Counted from the first letter of the stretch, positions 51,834 to 62,393 are shown. The stretch: DNA of 64,000 nucleotides from Candidatus Thiodiazotropha sp. (ex Myrtea sp. 'scaly one' KF741663) (GCA_025655555.1 JAHXIQ010000002.1:620001-684000), one strand, 5' to 3'. Program-made: numbers and translations. The notes: generated by a model from the sequence alone, not told the origin.

Positions 51834-52814
51834 TTAACGCCTCTCAGCCATCTCTGTTGCAACCTTGACAGCGTACAACATGCTGCCCAGATTGGCTTGG
51901 CCTGTGCCGGCAAGCGGTAGGGCGGTGCCGTGATCCACCGAGGTGCGGATGATCGGCAAGCCGAGCGTGACATTGACCGCCTGGCCAAAACCCAAATGTT
52001 TCAATACAGGCAGGCCCTGGTCGTGGTACATGGCCAGTGCCGCATCTGCCTGCTGCAGCTGTATGGGCGTAAACAGCGTATCTGCTGGCAGAGGCCCGAT
52101 CAGTTGCATACCCGATGCGTTCAACTCTGCCAGTACTGGTTGGATAATCTCAATTTCCTCTCTGCCCAGGTGTCCCTGCTCCCCCGCATGGGGATTGAGT
52201 CCGCAGACCAATATACGCGGCTGTTTGATGCCAAATCGCTGCTGCAGATCCTGGTGCAGAGTGGTTGCGACCTGGCGAAGTCGTTCCGCGGTAATGGCCT
52301 GACTGACCTCTGACAGGGGAAGGTGTGTGGTAACCAACGCAACTCTTAGACCTGGCGTTGCCAACATCATGACTGGATGGGCGTCACTGAGTTCCGCCAG
52401 ATATTCGGTGTGGCCGGTAAAGGGTAATCCGGCATCGTTCATCACCCCTTTGTGGACCGGACCGGTCACAAGGCCGTCATAAATGCCAGCAAGACAACCC
52501 TGGGTGGCGACCCTCAGTGTTTCCAGTACATAGGGTGCATTGTCAGGATCCAACGTGCCGCAACGTGCCTCCTTTCTGACCGTTACCGGGACAATTTTCA
52601 GTTGTCCGGGTTTGGCTGGGGATTGTGACGCTTGCGGGTCAACCGACAGAAGTTCCAGCGGCATACCCAGTTGCTCGGCTCGCTGCTGCAATAGGTCCGG
52701 GTCGGCGATAACAATCAGATCGGCTGAAGGCGTGGGCCTCTGGGCCAACATGACACAGAGATCGGGTCCGATTCCGGCAGGTTCGCCGGGGGTTAATGCG
52801 AGTCGGGTAATCAA
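51834..52814 (-). CDS. pdxA: 4-hydroxythreonine-4-phosphate dehydrogenase PdxA
   Basis: PdxA catalyses the NAD-dependent oxidation step in pyridoxal 5'-phosphate synthesis. The 326 residues contain '[13 protein letters not shown]', '[12 protein letters not shown]', '[15 protein letters not shown]', '[16 protein letters not shown]' and '[16 protein letters not shown]', with the metal-binding His residues present. Its start overlaps the surA stop by four bases. Transcription runs lptD–surA–pdxA, the classical order; the usual next genes (rsmA, apaG, apaH) are missing here, where pmbA is met instead. Confidence 0.96.
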   Translation of the reverse strand: MITRLALTPGEPAGIGPDLCVMLAQRPTPSADLIVIADPDLLQQRAEQLGMPLELLSVDPQASQSPAKPGQLKIVPVTVRKEARCGTLDPDNAPYVLETLRVATQGCLAGIYDGLVTGPVHKGVMNDAGLPFTGHTEYLAELSDAHPVMMLATPGLRVALVTTHLPLSEVSQAITAERLRQVATTLHQDLQQRFGIKQPRILVCGLNPHAGEQGHLGREEIEIIQPVLAELNASGMQLIGPLPADTLFTPIQLQQADAALAMYHDQGLPVLKHLGFGQAVNVTLGLPIIRTSVDHGTALPLAGTGQANLGSMLYAVKVATEMAERR

Positions 52815-54130
52815 GGGGTATCCAGTTCGTCCAGGTGAAGTTCTACATAAGCCTCATCGCGCAGACGGCGAAGCCAGAGGGCGATGGCCTCTTCCGATTT
52901 CTGCTTTTGTATGGCCTGCCGGGCCGTGTTTCTCAAGGCTTCTTCGGTGTTGTCATGCTGCCGTCGGTCCAAAGGTTGCACGATGTGCCAGCCGAACGGG
53001 CTTTGAAAGGGTTCGCTGATCTGACCGAGGGACTGGGCATTCATTTGCTCTTCGAACTGCGGGACAAGGTCCCCGGGGCTGGTCCAGCCCAGGTCGCCGC
53101 CCTTGATGGCGGAAGCCTTGTCGTCTGAGTGGGAGCGGGCCAGGGTTTCGAAGGGTTCACCACCCAATATGCGCTCTCTTAGTGTCTCCAGGCGTTGTCT
53201 GGCCTCGCGGTCTGAGACGATCTCGTTGGTATTGATCAGGATGTGGCGGGCCTTGGTCTGGTTGATGAGCATTTTATTGCCGCCCTTCACCTCGAGTAGC
53301 TTGACGATGTGGAAGCCGGAGGCGTTGCGGACCGGCTCACTGATCGTGCCCGGTTCCATTTCGTCCACCATTTTGGTGAACAGGCTCGGGATGCGTGAGG
53401 TTTCAATCCAGCCCAGGTCGCCGCCCTCCAGCGCCTGCCGGCCGTCGGAGACGCGCATGGCCATCTCAGAGAAATCTGTACCGTTCGACAGTTCATCGTA
53501 GACAGTGCTCGCCCGCTGTTTGGCTTGCTGTACGTCCTCGGGAGAGGCACCCTCAGGGGTGGCAATGAGGATATGCAACAGGTGAACTGCTGATCGCTGC
53601 CGCTGGGTGCCGATCTCCCGTGCCAGGAAGTTGTTCACATCCTGCTCTGTGATGACGATACGGTTGATGACCTCTTTCTGTTTGAGGCGGTTGATCAGAA
53701 TGTCCTCCCGCAGTTGGTCGCGGAAGAGGGTGAAGTTGATGCCGTCATTCTCCAATACCTGCCGCAGTTGCAGCAGGGTGATATTGTTGGTCTCCGCGAT
53801 ATTGGCGATCGCCTTGGTGATGGTGGCGTCATCCACGCTGAGTCCCAGTCGTTCGGCGGTCTGCAACTGCAGCCGTTTGGAGATCATGCGGTCGAGCACC
53901 TGTTCCCGCAGAATCTCAATGGGAGGGAGGTTGACCCCTTTCTGATTCAGTTGCGCCATCATCTCGCGTACGCGGCCGTCAAGCTCGCTTCTGGTAATGA
54001 CATCTTCATTGACCACGGCCACGATCTGATCAAGTGGCTGCACCGCCGCCTGGACCATATTGCCGGTCGCCAGCCACATCAGTAGTGTGACGCTGATGAT
54101 GGGTATCCATCTTTTTTCAGAGTATTTCAT
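52811..54130 (-). CDS. surA: Periplasmic chaperone SurA
   Basis: SurA escorts unfolded outer-membrane proteins, including LptD, across the periplasm. The 439-residue protein has a signal peptide ('[18 protein letters not shown]') and an N-terminal chaperone domain ('[20 protein letters not shown]'). Two parvulin-type peptidyl-prolyl isomerase domains follow ('[13 protein letters not shown] ... GGDLGWIE' and '[12 protein letters not shown] ... [10 protein letters not shown]'), then a short C-terminal helix. It overlaps lptD and pdxA by four bases each, so all three are translationally coupled. Confidence 0.95.
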   Translation of the reverse strand: MKYSEKRWIPIISVTLLMWLATGNMVQAAVQPLDQIVAVVNEDVITRSELDGRVREMMAQLNQKGVNLPPIEILREQVLDRMISKRLQLQTAERLGLSVDDATITKAIANIAETNNITLLQLRQVLENDGINFTLFRDQLREDILINRLKQKEVINRIVITEQDVNNFLAREIGTQRQRSAVHLLHILIATPEGASPEDVQQAKQRASTVYDELSNGTDFSEMAMRVSDGRQALEGGDLGWIETSRIPSLFTKMVDEMEPGTISEPVRNASGFHIVKLLEVKGGNKMLINQTKARHILINTNEIVSDREARQRLETLRERILGGEPFETLARSHSDDKASAIKGGDLGWTSPGDLVPQFEEQMNAQSLGQISEPFQSPFGWHIVQPLDRRQHDNTEEALRNTARQAIQKQKSEEAIALWLRRLRDEAYVELHLDELDTP

Positions 54131-56442
54131 TTTCCAGCCCGATAACCGTAAATGTTGTCCTCGAATGATTCGTCGACAGACGAGCCGAGTGCCCCCAGAC
54201 CTGTCAGTTCCAACTGCAACATGAAGCGAGTGTCCTCTTCCTGGTCTGCGATATCCTCATCGGCCACATAGCGCTGATAGAGGGCGCGTAGCTTCCAGCA
54301 GCAGCGGCCGCCGTATTCGAGGCCGAGTATTCTATTCACATTTCTTTCATAAAGGTAAGAGTATTTCCATTTTCCCGACAGGGTGAACTTGTGGTTGAAC
54401 GGCCAGTTGAAGGAGAGATCCAGGTCTTCGATGGTGTCCCGGTTGAAGTTGTAGTCCAGGTTGAGCAGGTGCTGCTTGGGGGTACGATAGTGGATGCCGA
54501 GGCGTCCCTTGTCGATATTCTTCTCTTCCAAATGGGGGTCTCTCCTGATCGTCAGCATACTGCTCCAATGGCTTCCGAAACGCGCCGAGACTTCGGCAAC
54601 TACGGAGGAGGAGGGATTATCTTCGATGGCGCCTGTCAATTGTACTTCACGATCCTGTCGGTAGTAGATCTGACCGATGCTGGCGCGTAATCGTTCCCGG
54701 CCGTTGTCTGCGTCCAGCCAACGAGTGGTGATACCGAGACTGAGTTGATTGGCGTCACCGAAACGGTCGCTGCCGCTAAAGCGGTTCTCCTTGAACAGGT
54801 TACTGAAGCTCAGATCAAGGTCGGCGGTATCGAAGTCGGGAATGTCGGACTGATCATCAAAAGGGGCATGGAGATAGTAGAGGCGCGGTTCCAGAGTCTG
54901 ATAGGCGGCATCTCCAAACCAGCTGGTCTCGCGCTCGAACACCAACCCACTGTCTAGACTGAAAGCGGGAACGAAATACGCCGGGTCAGGATCCGAAGGT
55001 GATCCCTCCTCATCAAGCCGATAGGTGGCGTAGTTGAGACTGAGCCGGGGAATAAGGTGCCCCCAACTACGCCTTAGCGGCAGGGACAGTGCTGGTCTGA
55101 GGATGAATCTCTCTCCGTCGATCAAGGTATCGTGACGAAAGTCTGTGTATTCTCCGGTCAAGTCGAAATCCAGGTTCCCATCCATGAATAGACTGCCGTA
55201 TCTGGCCAGTAACTGCGGTAACCTGCGGTAGGGATGGAGGCTGGGGCTGAGGCTCTCGTCGACCGTTTGAAATGACTGTAACCGGCCGGTGAGGCTTAGA
55301 TCCCCTTGTCGATACACTACCTCTCCGATGCGTTCCAGATGGCGCGTGCTGGTGATTGCCAGCCCGGTGCCGAAGTCGTCGAGGTAGTCGTTATCACTGA
55401 CAGCACTGGTGTCGATACGGGTCGTGAGACCGGGGGCCAGGCGGCTGGTATGTAAAAACTGAAAGGCACGGCGCTCACTGTCGTGCTCAATACTCTCTAC
55501 CTTGTCATCGGGCAGAATTTCACCGCTGACTATGGCCTGTTGGCGATTTCCCAGGTAGCGGAATTCACCACCCAACATCATGCCTCTTTCGCTCATCCAT
55601 CGGGGCGAAAGCGTGGCATCGTAGTTCGGAGCCAGATTGAAATAATAGGGTGTTTCCAGTTCGGTACCGAGCCGGTTTGAGGTGCCGATCGTCGGTATCA
55701 GGAAGCCGGTCATACGCCGGTCATCGACTGGAAAGGTGAAATAGGGGGCATAGAGGATAGGTACGGGGCCGAGGCGAAGTCGGGCGTGCTTGGCGCTTCC
55801 CCAGCCGGCGGCCATATCGATATTCAGTTTCGAGGCGCGAATACTCCAGCCCCTTTTGCCTGGTGGACAGGTGGTATAGGTCACCTGCTCATAGCGGGAG
55901 AGGTCGTCACTGAGCATCTCTGCTTTTTGAGCACTGCCCCGGGCGTTGCGCTCGGTGAGCCGGTATTGGGTGTCTGTCAGCCAGCCACTGCTATTGTCCA
56001 GTTCCAGGTGTCCCTCTTCTGCGGTCAATCGCAGCCCCGGTTGCTGGATGAAGAGATTGCCGAATAGATCGGCTGTACGGTTTGTCTGGTCATAGATGAC
56101 CCGGTCCGCTTCAGCATATCTGTCAGACTGCCAAAGTTGTACAGAGCCAAGCAGCAGTCCCAGGTTCTCTCCCTGATTGAACTGCATCTCGTCAGCCTCG
56201 ATCTGGGGTTTGTCTATCGATAAAGGCGGAGAAGGCGAGGTGAGATCGTGTGACGGTCCTGCCGGGTTACAGTAGTCCCAGTTCAAACCCTGGTCGATAC
56301 GCTGCAAATCTTCTGCCTGAACCGGGCTGATCGAAAAGAGAGCCATAGCGCACCAGAGACGTATCCGGAATAGGCTGGGATTAGGGTTGTCTGATGTTTT
56401 CAAGGGTGCTGCTCGGGAACCTATGCAAGTGTAGTGTCTCAT
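54127..56442 (-). CDS. lptD: LPS-assembly outer-membrane protein LptD
   Basis: LptD is the outer-membrane barrel that, with LptE, inserts lipopolysaccharide into the outer leaflet. The product has a signal sequence ('LFRIRLWCAMALFSISPVQA'), an N-terminal jellyroll of the OstA/LptA type ('IEADEMQFNQGENLGLLLGS', 'VIYDQTNRTADLFGNLFIQQ'), then a large beta-barrel with 'LLIPTIGTSNRLG'-like LptD core text ('ARLRLGPVPILYAPYFTFPV'). The start is uncertain. ATG 56442 lies inside the terminal repeat of an inserted miniature element; TTG 56403 downstream gives a signal peptide of better length; the frame stays open to 56676 through the element. Confidence 0.88.
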   Translation of the reverse strand: MRHYTCIGSRAAPLKTSDNPNPSLFRIRLWCAMALFSISPVQAEDLQRIDQGLNWDYCNPAGPSHDLTSPSPPLSIDKPQIEADEMQFNQGENLGLLLGSVQLWQSDRYAEADRVIYDQTNRTADLFGNLFIQQPGLRLTAEEGHLELDNSSGWLTDTQYRLTERNARGSAQKAEMLSDDLSRYEQVTYTTCPPGKRGWSIRASKLNIDMAAGWGSAKHARLRLGPVPILYAPYFTFPVDDRRMTGFLIPTIGTSNRLGTELETPYYFNLAPNYDATLSPRWMSERGMMLGGEFRYLGNRQQAIVSGEILPDDKVESIEHDSERRAFQFLHTSRLAPGLTTRIDTSAVSDNDYLDDFGTGLAITSTRHLERIGEVVYRQGDLSLTGRLQSFQTVDESLSPSLHPYRRLPQLLARYGSLFMDGNLDFDLTGEYTDFRHDTLIDGERFILRPALSLPLRRSWGHLIPRLSLNYATYRLDEEGSPSDPDPAYFVPAFSLDSGLVFERETSWFGDAAYQTLEPRLYYLHAPFDDQSDIPDFDTADLDLSFSNLFKENRFSGSDRFGDANQLSLGITTRWLDADNGRERLRASIGQIYYRQDREVQLTGAIEDNPSSSVVAEVSARFGSHWSSMLTIRRDPHLEEKNIDKGRLGIHYRTPKQHLLNLDYNFNRDTIEDLDLSFNWPFNHKFTLSGKWKYSYLYERNVNRILGLEYGGRCCWKLRALYQRYVADEDIADQEEDTRFMLQLELTGLGALGSSVDESFEDNIYGYRAGK

Positions 56443-56692
56443 ATTGATTACTGAAATCAGAGGCCCGCCCAGGCCGGGAGTCAAGGCGTAGTGCGTAGGC
56501 AATGGCAGGCCCTTGTCAAGCAGTACAACGCAGGATCCTGGCCTGAGCGGGCCTCCCTTCGGGCGCGGCGCTAAGCGGCCATCCGCGTTGTTGCGCTTCT
56601 TGCAAAGGACACGCCATTCCCTGCGGAGCGCGCCTAGCGCCTGGCCGCTTAGCGTCACGCTGATTTCAGCAATCAATATGAGACACTACACT
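56428..56692. mobile_element. Miniature inverted-repeat element upstream of lptD
   Basis: A 265-bp non-coding element has 33-bp terminal inverted repeats at 56428-56460 and 56660-56692 that differ at one position; both ends contain TGTAGTGTCTCATATTGATT. A second, perfect 13-bp inverted repeat lies inside (CGCTAAGCGGCCA at 56569, TGGCCGCTTAGCG at 56642), and the interior is GC-rich. It is unrelated in sequence to the two TA-flanked elements. It fills most of the lptD-to-RND intergenic region. No transposase is encoded and no clear target duplication is seen. Confidence 0.78.
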
Positions 56693-56779
56693 AGTCAGGA
56701 TTGACGAATCATCACGCGGGCAGGCACAAAATCGCATAGAATCTGCCTTTCTTCAAATACTAAGGAGCTTGTCTCTTTC

Positions 56780-57961
56780 GTGACTTCCACCACACGTCGA
56801 CTGTTTCTCACTCTGGGCATTCTGTTCGCGACCTTGCTGATTGTGGTGTTGCTCTTGGCGACGCGCCCGGAAGCGAAGACGGAAATGAAGTCTCCCACTA
56901 TCACCCGCGTCGAGGTAACGCAGGTTATGCAGGAGGATATTCAATCACGTGTCATGCTCACCGGTATTCTGCGTCCCAGGCAGTTGGCTTCATTACGTTT
57001 TGAGGTCTCTGGTGAGCTGATGCAGCGGGAGGTGGAGCCGGGGCAGGCTGTCAATTCAGGTGACCTGTTATTGCAGTTGGATGATGCCGACTATCAGGAT
57101 GCGGTCGTCGAGTCTGAGTCTCAATTAACCGAAACCCGTGCAGCCATCCAGCAGGATCAGGCGTTGTTGAAACTGGCGCGGGATAATCGTGATTTGGCGG
57201 AGCGGGAGTATCAGCGTCTGGAAAAACTGGGGAAAGGTTCGCTGGCTTCCGTTTCTACCCGAGAGGGATCGCGCCAACAATTGAATAGCCTGGAGAGCGA
57301 ATTGGCGCGACTTGCCTTCAGTGTTCAGAGCAACCGTGCCCGCTTGGCTCGCCAGGAGGCAGCCCTCAGTCGGGCGAGGCGTAATCTGGAGCGTACCCGT
57401 CTACTGGCGCCCTTCGAGGGTCGGGTCAATAAAGTTCTGGCAGACGTCGGTGACTATCTGCAGGGAAACAGTTTGGCGATCGAGCTGATCGATACCGCCA
57501 GCCTGGAACTCCGGCTGGAGGTGACGGGTGATGTTGCCGGAGCACTCACCCTGGGTCAGCAGATTGACGTGGATGTGGAGGGTCAAAAGGTGCCTGGTGA
57601 GTTGGTGGCGATGCAGTTCGATCCCAGCCCTCAGACCCATACCCATCCCGTCAGTATTCGTATTTCAGGTAAAGGGCTTTTGCCAGGTCAACTCGGACGG
57701 GTGGGGTTGCCGTTGCGCATTCGGGAAGACGCTCTTGTGGTGCCGGCTTCTGCTCTGCTGCGTGAAGAGGGTGGGCAGTATCTCTTTCTGGTACGTGACG
57801 GGCGCCTGTTGAGACAGCCGGTGATTGCCGGAATCCGTGAGGGTGACAGGCAGATCGTACGTCAGGGGGTTGAAGCAGGCGATCTGGTGGTCGATCGGGA
57901 TGTCGAGGTTCTCAGTGACGGACTCGAAGTGAAGATCGAGAATTCGGAGAAGATCCGTTGA
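56780..57961 (+). CDS. RND efflux periplasmic adaptor (membrane fusion protein)
   Basis: The 393-residue protein begins at GTG 56780 with AAGGAG 12 bp upstream. It has one N-terminal membrane helix (about 8-27, 'LFLTLGILFATLLIVVLLLA'), the lipoyl half 'LASLRFEVSGELMQREVEPG', a coiled-coil hairpin (about 105-205), the second lipoyl half 'TRLLAPFEGRVNKVLADVGD', and beta-barrel and membrane-proximal domains ('LVVPASALLREEGGQYLFLV'). It is paired with the pump gene that follows, whose start overlaps this stop. Substrate unknown. Confidence 0.9.
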   Translation: MTSTTRRLFLTLGILFATLLIVVLLLATRPEAKTEMKSPTITRVEVTQVMQEDIQSRVMLTGILRPRQLASLRFEVSGELMQREVEPGQAVNSGDLLLQLDDADYQDAVVESESQLTETRAAIQQDQALLKLARDNRDLAEREYQRLEKLGKGSLASVSTREGSRQQLNSLESELARLAFSVQSNRARLARQEAALSRARRNLERTRLLAPFEGRVNKVLADVGDYLQGNSLAIELIDTASLELRLEVTGDVAGALTLGQQIDVDVEGQKVPGELVAMQFDPSPQTHTHPVSIRISGKGLLPGQLGRVGLPLRIREDALVVPASALLREEGGQYLFLVRDGRLLRQPVIAGIREGDRQIVRQGVEAGDLVVDRDVEVLSDGLEVKIENSEKIR

Positions 57962-60900
57962 TCGATTTTTCCATCCGCAATCCGCTGGTGGTCAATCTGC
58001 TGCTGGTGATCATCCTGCTGGCTGGAGTGGTCTCCTGGTATGCGATGCCGCAGGAGATGTTCCCGGTGGTGGAGCAGGACAAGGTCAGCATCAAGACCAT
58101 CTTCGAAGGCGCTTCTCCTGAGGAGGTTGAGCGACAGGTGACGCTGCCTATCGAGCAGGAGCTGGATGGCCTGGCCGATATCGATGTGATCAGCTCTACC
58201 AGTAATGAAGGCGCCTCCAGTATCCTCATCGAGCTGAAGAGCGGTTCGGACGTAGACAACTTCATGCGCAAGGTGCGCACGGCACTGGATCAGGTGGATG
58301 ACCTGCCGGAAGAGGCCGAGGAGCCGGAGCTGGCCCGGCTGGAGACGCGCTTCCCCGTCATTTCCGTGAGCCTTTTCGGTGCAATCGCACGGGGTGAATT
58401 GTATGCCATTGCCGAGCAGGTCAAGGATGAGCTGATTCAACTGCCGGGTATTGCCTCGGTGGGGGTGGCGGGTGACCGGGAGTGGGAGATCTGGGTGGTG
58501 GTTGATCCCCAGGTACTGGCGGCACGCGATGTCTCTCTGAATCAGGTGGCGCGAGCTTTGCGGGACAATCTGCGTGATCTGCCCGGCGGCACGCTCAAGT
58601 CGAGCAGTGGTGACATCCGTTTGCGCGGTATGGGCGTGCCACCGGATCCCGAACGTATGTCGGCCATCGTCCTGCGCAGTAACGATCAGGGTGGGCAACT
58701 GCGTTTGGGTGATCTGGCGGATGTCCAGCTTCGCCTGGAAGAGGCGTTGACGTTGGGTCGTTTCAACGGCAAACCCTCAGTCAATCTGACCATCAACAAG
58801 ACCGGCAAGGCATCGACGATTCAAGTGGCGAAGTTGGTGCGGGAGTTTGTGGCCGATCACCAGCAGACCCTGCCCGTCGGCGTTCAGTTGGGGCTATTCA
58901 GTGATCTTTCCGTCTATGTGAAGAATCGCCTGGAGACAGTGAAGTCTTCCGGTATCGTTGGCCTTGCATTGGTGCTGCTGGCGCTCTATCTGATGCTTAA
59001 CTTCCGAGTTGCCTTCATCACAGCGCTGGGGATACCCGTCTCATTTCTGGTGGCGGTGATCACACTCAACCTGCTGGGTTACAGCATCAACATGGTCTCC
59101 ATGTTCGCGTTTCTTATTGCGCTGGGTCTTATCGTTGACGATGCGATCATCGTCAACGAGAACATCTACCGCCATTTGGAGATGGGGGAGAGTCCTGCCG
59201 GCGCAGCGGCCCGTGGCACTAAAGAGGTCTACTGGCCCGTGGTGGCGTCCACCACGACGACAATCGCTGCCTTCATGCCCATGTTTGCTATTGGAGGCAC
59301 CATGGGGGCTTTTATTTCGGTGATTCCGGTGGTGGTCAGTGCCTCCCTGGCGGGTTCTTTGCTGGAGGCATTCGGCGTGCTGCCTTCTCATGCCAAAGAG
59401 TTTCTACGAACTGCCAGGCAACGTAAGCAGGGGCGCATTGACTGGTCGGCGTTGAATCGCCGATATACTCATGTGTTGCGCAAATGTCTCGACTATCGTT
59501 ATCCGGTTGCCATGCTGAGTGTGGGCATATTGGTCATTACAGTAACGTTTGCCGCCACCCGTATTCCATTTCTGCTCTTTGGACACGTGGATGTGGGGCA
59601 GTTCTTCGTCAATGTGGAGGCGCCCAGTACGTACAGTATCGAGGATGCCTCCCGACTGGCGGACAAGCTGGAAGAGACTATCCTGGAGACGCTGGGTGAA
59701 GATGAATTGGATACGTTACTAACCAACGTGGGTGTGATGTTTATCGACTTTCACCGGGTCAAGATGGGTAGCCGATATATCCAGTTGATTGTGGATCTCA
59801 AGAAACAGAAACCCAAGGGTTTTATCGAACGATGGATTTCACCGCTGGTCAGTCTCCAGTTCAAATGGGAAGGGAGTCGCGAGCGAAGCTCCAATGCTGT
59901 GATTGATGATTTGCGGGAAAAGATGCAACAGATCCCCGGCATCCAGCGAATGTCGATTCTACGCCCGCAGGGTGGTCCGGCAGGCGCTGATGTGGAGATT
60001 GGCCTGTTGGGTGATTCCGTGGATCAGTTGAGTTCGCAGGCGGAGAAGATGCGATCATTCATAGCCCGAATTCCCGGTGTCTCAGATGCACGCCAGGATA
60101 TGGATGCCGGTAAGCTTGAATATCGCTATGAACTTAATGAACGAGGACGTCGGCTGGGGCTTACCCAAAACGAACTGGCGGACGCCGTTCGCACCGGATT
60201 TCTTGGCTTCAAATTGGCATATGTCAGCTGGCGTGATAAGCGTATTCCGGTACGGTTGATCTACAACGATGAACTGCGTCACGATGCCGGTGCGCTGGAA
60301 CGCCTGCCGATTACTTTAGATGACGGTCGTACCGTCTACTTGGGTGATGTGGCGGAGATCGATGAGGCGCGAGGCTACAACAGTGTCACGCGTCGTAATC
60401 TTGATCGTTTGGCGACTATCACCGCCGAGGTCGATGCCAAGATCGTTACACCCAATGAGGTTTTGGATCGGGTAAAGGAGGCATTTGCTGAACTGCCAAA
60501 AGGGCAGAGACTCATGTTCCTGGGTGAGAAGAAGAAGGCCGAAGAGTCGATGGCCGGGATGAAACGCGCGACTGTGATTGCGCTGGCGATTATCTTCTTT
60601 ATCCTGGCGGCGCTTTTCAAATCACTGTTGGATCCTTTGGTGGTGATGTTTGCCATTCCCTTTGGTGCCATCGGTGTGATATTTGGTCACGTGCTCTTCG
60701 GCTATCATTTACAGTTTCTCTCTCTGATTGGCTTTCTGGCGCTGACCGGTATCGTTGTCAATGACTCTCTTATCCTGATCGATTTCGCCAAACGTCTGCG
60801 ACGGGAGGGCTGGGAGAGAAAGGATGCTCTGGTAGAGGCGGGTCGTGTACGCATAAGGCCGATACTATTAACGACAGCCACCACCTTTCTCGGCATCTCG

Positions 60901-61098
60901 CCATTGATCTTCTTCGCCACAGGACAGACGGCATTCCTTTCGCCGATGGCGGTTAGCCTCGGATTCGGACTGTTGTTTGCCACTGTGCTGATTTTGTTGG
61001 CACTGCCCTGCTTCTACCTGATTGCTGATGATATGCGCCAGCAAGTCAGGTTTAAAAAGGCAGCTGTAGGTGATGTGGGTCTGCCGGGCACAGATTAG
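57958..61098 (+). CDS. RND-family inner-membrane efflux transporter (HAE1/AcrB-like)
   Basis: The proton-driven pump has 1046 residues and twelve expected membrane helices in two halves, each with a large periplasmic loop. The start is TTG 57958 overlapping the adaptor stop ('MIDFSIRNPLVVNLLLVI', the normal first helix). Helix 4 carries the proton-relay Asp pair in 'GLIVDDAIIVNENIYRH'; the second half has 'LTGIVVNDSLILIDFAKRLR'. 'DMDAGKLEYRYELNERGRRL' is a typical second-loop segment. No outer-membrane TolC partner is adjacent. The sequence is closer to the broad HAE1 group of uncharacterised multidrug or lipid exporters than to AcrB itself; substrate unknown. Confidence 0.9.
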   Translation: MIDFSIRNPLVVNLLLVIILLAGVVSWYAMPQEMFPVVEQDKVSIKTIFEGASPEEVERQVTLPIEQELDGLADIDVISSTSNEGASSILIELKSGSDVDNFMRKVRTALDQVDDLPEEAEEPELARLETRFPVISVSLFGAIARGELYAIAEQVKDELIQLPGIASVGVAGDREWEIWVVVDPQVLAARDVSLNQVARALRDNLRDLPGGTLKSSSGDIRLRGMGVPPDPERMSAIVLRSNDQGGQLRLGDLADVQLRLEEALTLGRFNGKPSVNLTINKTGKASTIQVAKLVREFVADHQQTLPVGVQLGLFSDLSVYVKNRLETVKSSGIVGLALVLLALYLMLNFRVAFITALGIPVSFLVAVITLNLLGYSINMVSMFAFLIALGLIVDDAIIVNENIYRHLEMGESPAGAAARGTKEVYWPVVASTTTTIAAFMPMFAIGGTMGAFISVIPVVVSASLAGSLLEAFGVLPSHAKEFLRTARQRKQGRIDWSALNRRYTHVLRKCLDYRYPVAMLSVGILVITVTFAATRIPFLLFGHVDVGQFFVNVEAPSTYSIEDASRLADKLEETILETLGEDELDTLLTNVGVMFIDFHRVKMGSRYIQLIVDLKKQKPKGFIERWISPLVSLQFKWEGSRERSSNAVIDDLREKMQQIPGIQRMSILRPQGGPAGADVEIGLLGDSVDQLSSQAEKMRSFIARIPGVSDARQDMDAGKLEYRYELNERGRRLGLTQNELADAVRTGFLGFKLAYVSWRDKRIPVRLIYNDELRHDAGALERLPITLDDGRTVYLGDVAEIDEARGYNSVTRRNLDRLATITAEVDAKIVTPNEVLDRVKEAFAELPKGQRLMFLGEKKKAEESMAGMKRATVIALAIIFFILAALFKSLLDPLVVMFAIPFGAIGVIFGHVLFGYHLQFLSLIGFLALTGIVVNDSLILIDFAKRLRREGWERKDALVEAGRVRIRPILLTTATTFLGISPLIFFATGQTAFLSPMAVSLGFGLLFATVLILLALPCFYLIADDMRQQVRFKKAAVGDVGLPGTD

Positions 61099-61388
61099 CG
61101 TAGCGAGATTTCGATGCTGGAAGTAAGGGAGGACTCTGTTGGGTGCTGTTCATTGTGTCGGATAGGCCTATGAAGAGATGACTGAATACAGTCATAGGCA
61201 GATATCGACATCCTTCTATTATTCATTCATTTCTATGGGCTGTCAGATACCATGCTTAATTTAGCCAGTCATTTTACTGGCGTGTCATGAAAGGTAAACT
61301 GCAGGCGCGATTGACTAATCGTCTCCTGTGTAAGTGCGGGAGAGACTCAAAACGAATGATATATATGGTTCCAAGTAGTATCTAAGAA

Positions 61389-62393
61389 ATGACACGTAGA
61401 ATTGAACAATTAATGGTGTGGCTTAAGCGCTTGCCAGGCTTGGATGAGTTTACCTTTGAGCCGGCATCGGGGGATGCCAGCTTCCGCCGATATTTCCGTA
61501 TCCAAACATCAACACGAAGTTATATTGCGATGGATGCGCCGCCTGAAAAGGAGGCAGTCACCCCTTTTATAGAGGTGTCTCAATCCTTTGAAGCCATTGG
61601 GCTCAACGTGCCTCACATTCATGCGCGTGATCTGGAGCAGGGCTTTCTCTTGCTTGGAGATCTGGGTCCTGATCTCTATCTTGATAAACTGTCGGCCGAC
61701 ACGGTTGATCGACTCTATGGTGATGCACTGGGTGCCCTGGTCACGATCCAGGCCTGTGGACCGACAAAAGAGCTGCCGGATTATAGTCGTGATCTGCTCA
61801 TGCAGGAGATGGCGCTGTTTCGTGAGTGGTTGGTCGGTCGTCAACTGGGGATTGATCTGACGCCCGATGAGGAGCGTATGCTAGACGATACGTTCAAAGC
61901 GCTGGCTGAAAATGCCCTGGAGCAACCCCAGGTGTGTGTTCATCGGGACTACCACTCCCGCAATCTGATGGTGACAGATCGCCACAATCCCGGCATCCTC
62001 GATTTCCAGGACGCTGTGGTGGGTCCGATCACCTATGATCTGGTCTCTTTGCTGCGTGACTGTTATATCAGTTGGCCTCAGGAACAGGTCGAAGATTGGG
62101 TAAAGGGTTACTTTGAGCTGGGGCTGCAGTCGGGTGTGTTGCAATCCGAGCATGAAGCGTCATTCCTGGGGTGGTTCGACCTTATGGGGGTGCAGCGCCA
62201 TCTCAAGGCCAGTGGGATCTTTGCCCGTCTAAACCAGCGGGATGGGAAGCCGGGTTATCTACAGGATATTCCGAGAACTCTCGGTTATATTCAGTCGGTA
62301 GCCGCAAGCTACCCGGTCCTACAGGGATTGGGGACACTGCTCAGAGAGAGGATTATTCCAGGTATCAAGGCCGACCCTCCATTTTCTGCATGA
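61389..62393 (+). CDS. amgK: N-acetylmuramate/N-acetylglucosamine kinase AmgK
   Basis: This aminoglycoside-phosphotransferase-fold sugar kinase of 334 residues phosphorylates MurNAc or GlcNAc at the anomeric position in the cell-wall recycling route found in pseudomonads. 'FEPASGDASFRRYFRI', 'FLLLGDLGPDLYLD', the catalytic loop 'CVHRDYHSRNLMV' and the metal-binding 'GILDFQDAVVGPITYDLVSL' are typical. In Pseudomonas amgK and murU lie next to lptD; here the RND pair intervenes and no murU follows. The 290 bp before it holds no gene. Confidence 0.88.
   Translation: MTRRIEQLMVWLKRLPGLDEFTFEPASGDASFRRYFRIQTSTRSYIAMDAPPEKEAVTPFIEVSQSFEAIGLNVPHIHARDLEQGFLLLGDLGPDLYLDKLSADTVDRLYGDALGALVTIQACGPTKELPDYSRDLLMQEMALFREWLVGRQLGIDLTPDEERMLDDTFKALAENALEQPQVCVHRDYHSRNLMVTDRHNPGILDFQDAVVGPITYDLVSLLRDCYISWPQEQVEDWVKGYFELGLQSGVLQSEHEASFLGWFDLMGVQRHLKASGIFARLNQRDGKPGYLQDIPRTLGYIQSVAASYPVLQGLGTLLRERIIPGIKADPPFSA

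Noticed and set aside
56443-56676. Long N-terminal extension of LptD
   Set aside because: It is the translation of the miniature element and precedes the signal sequence.
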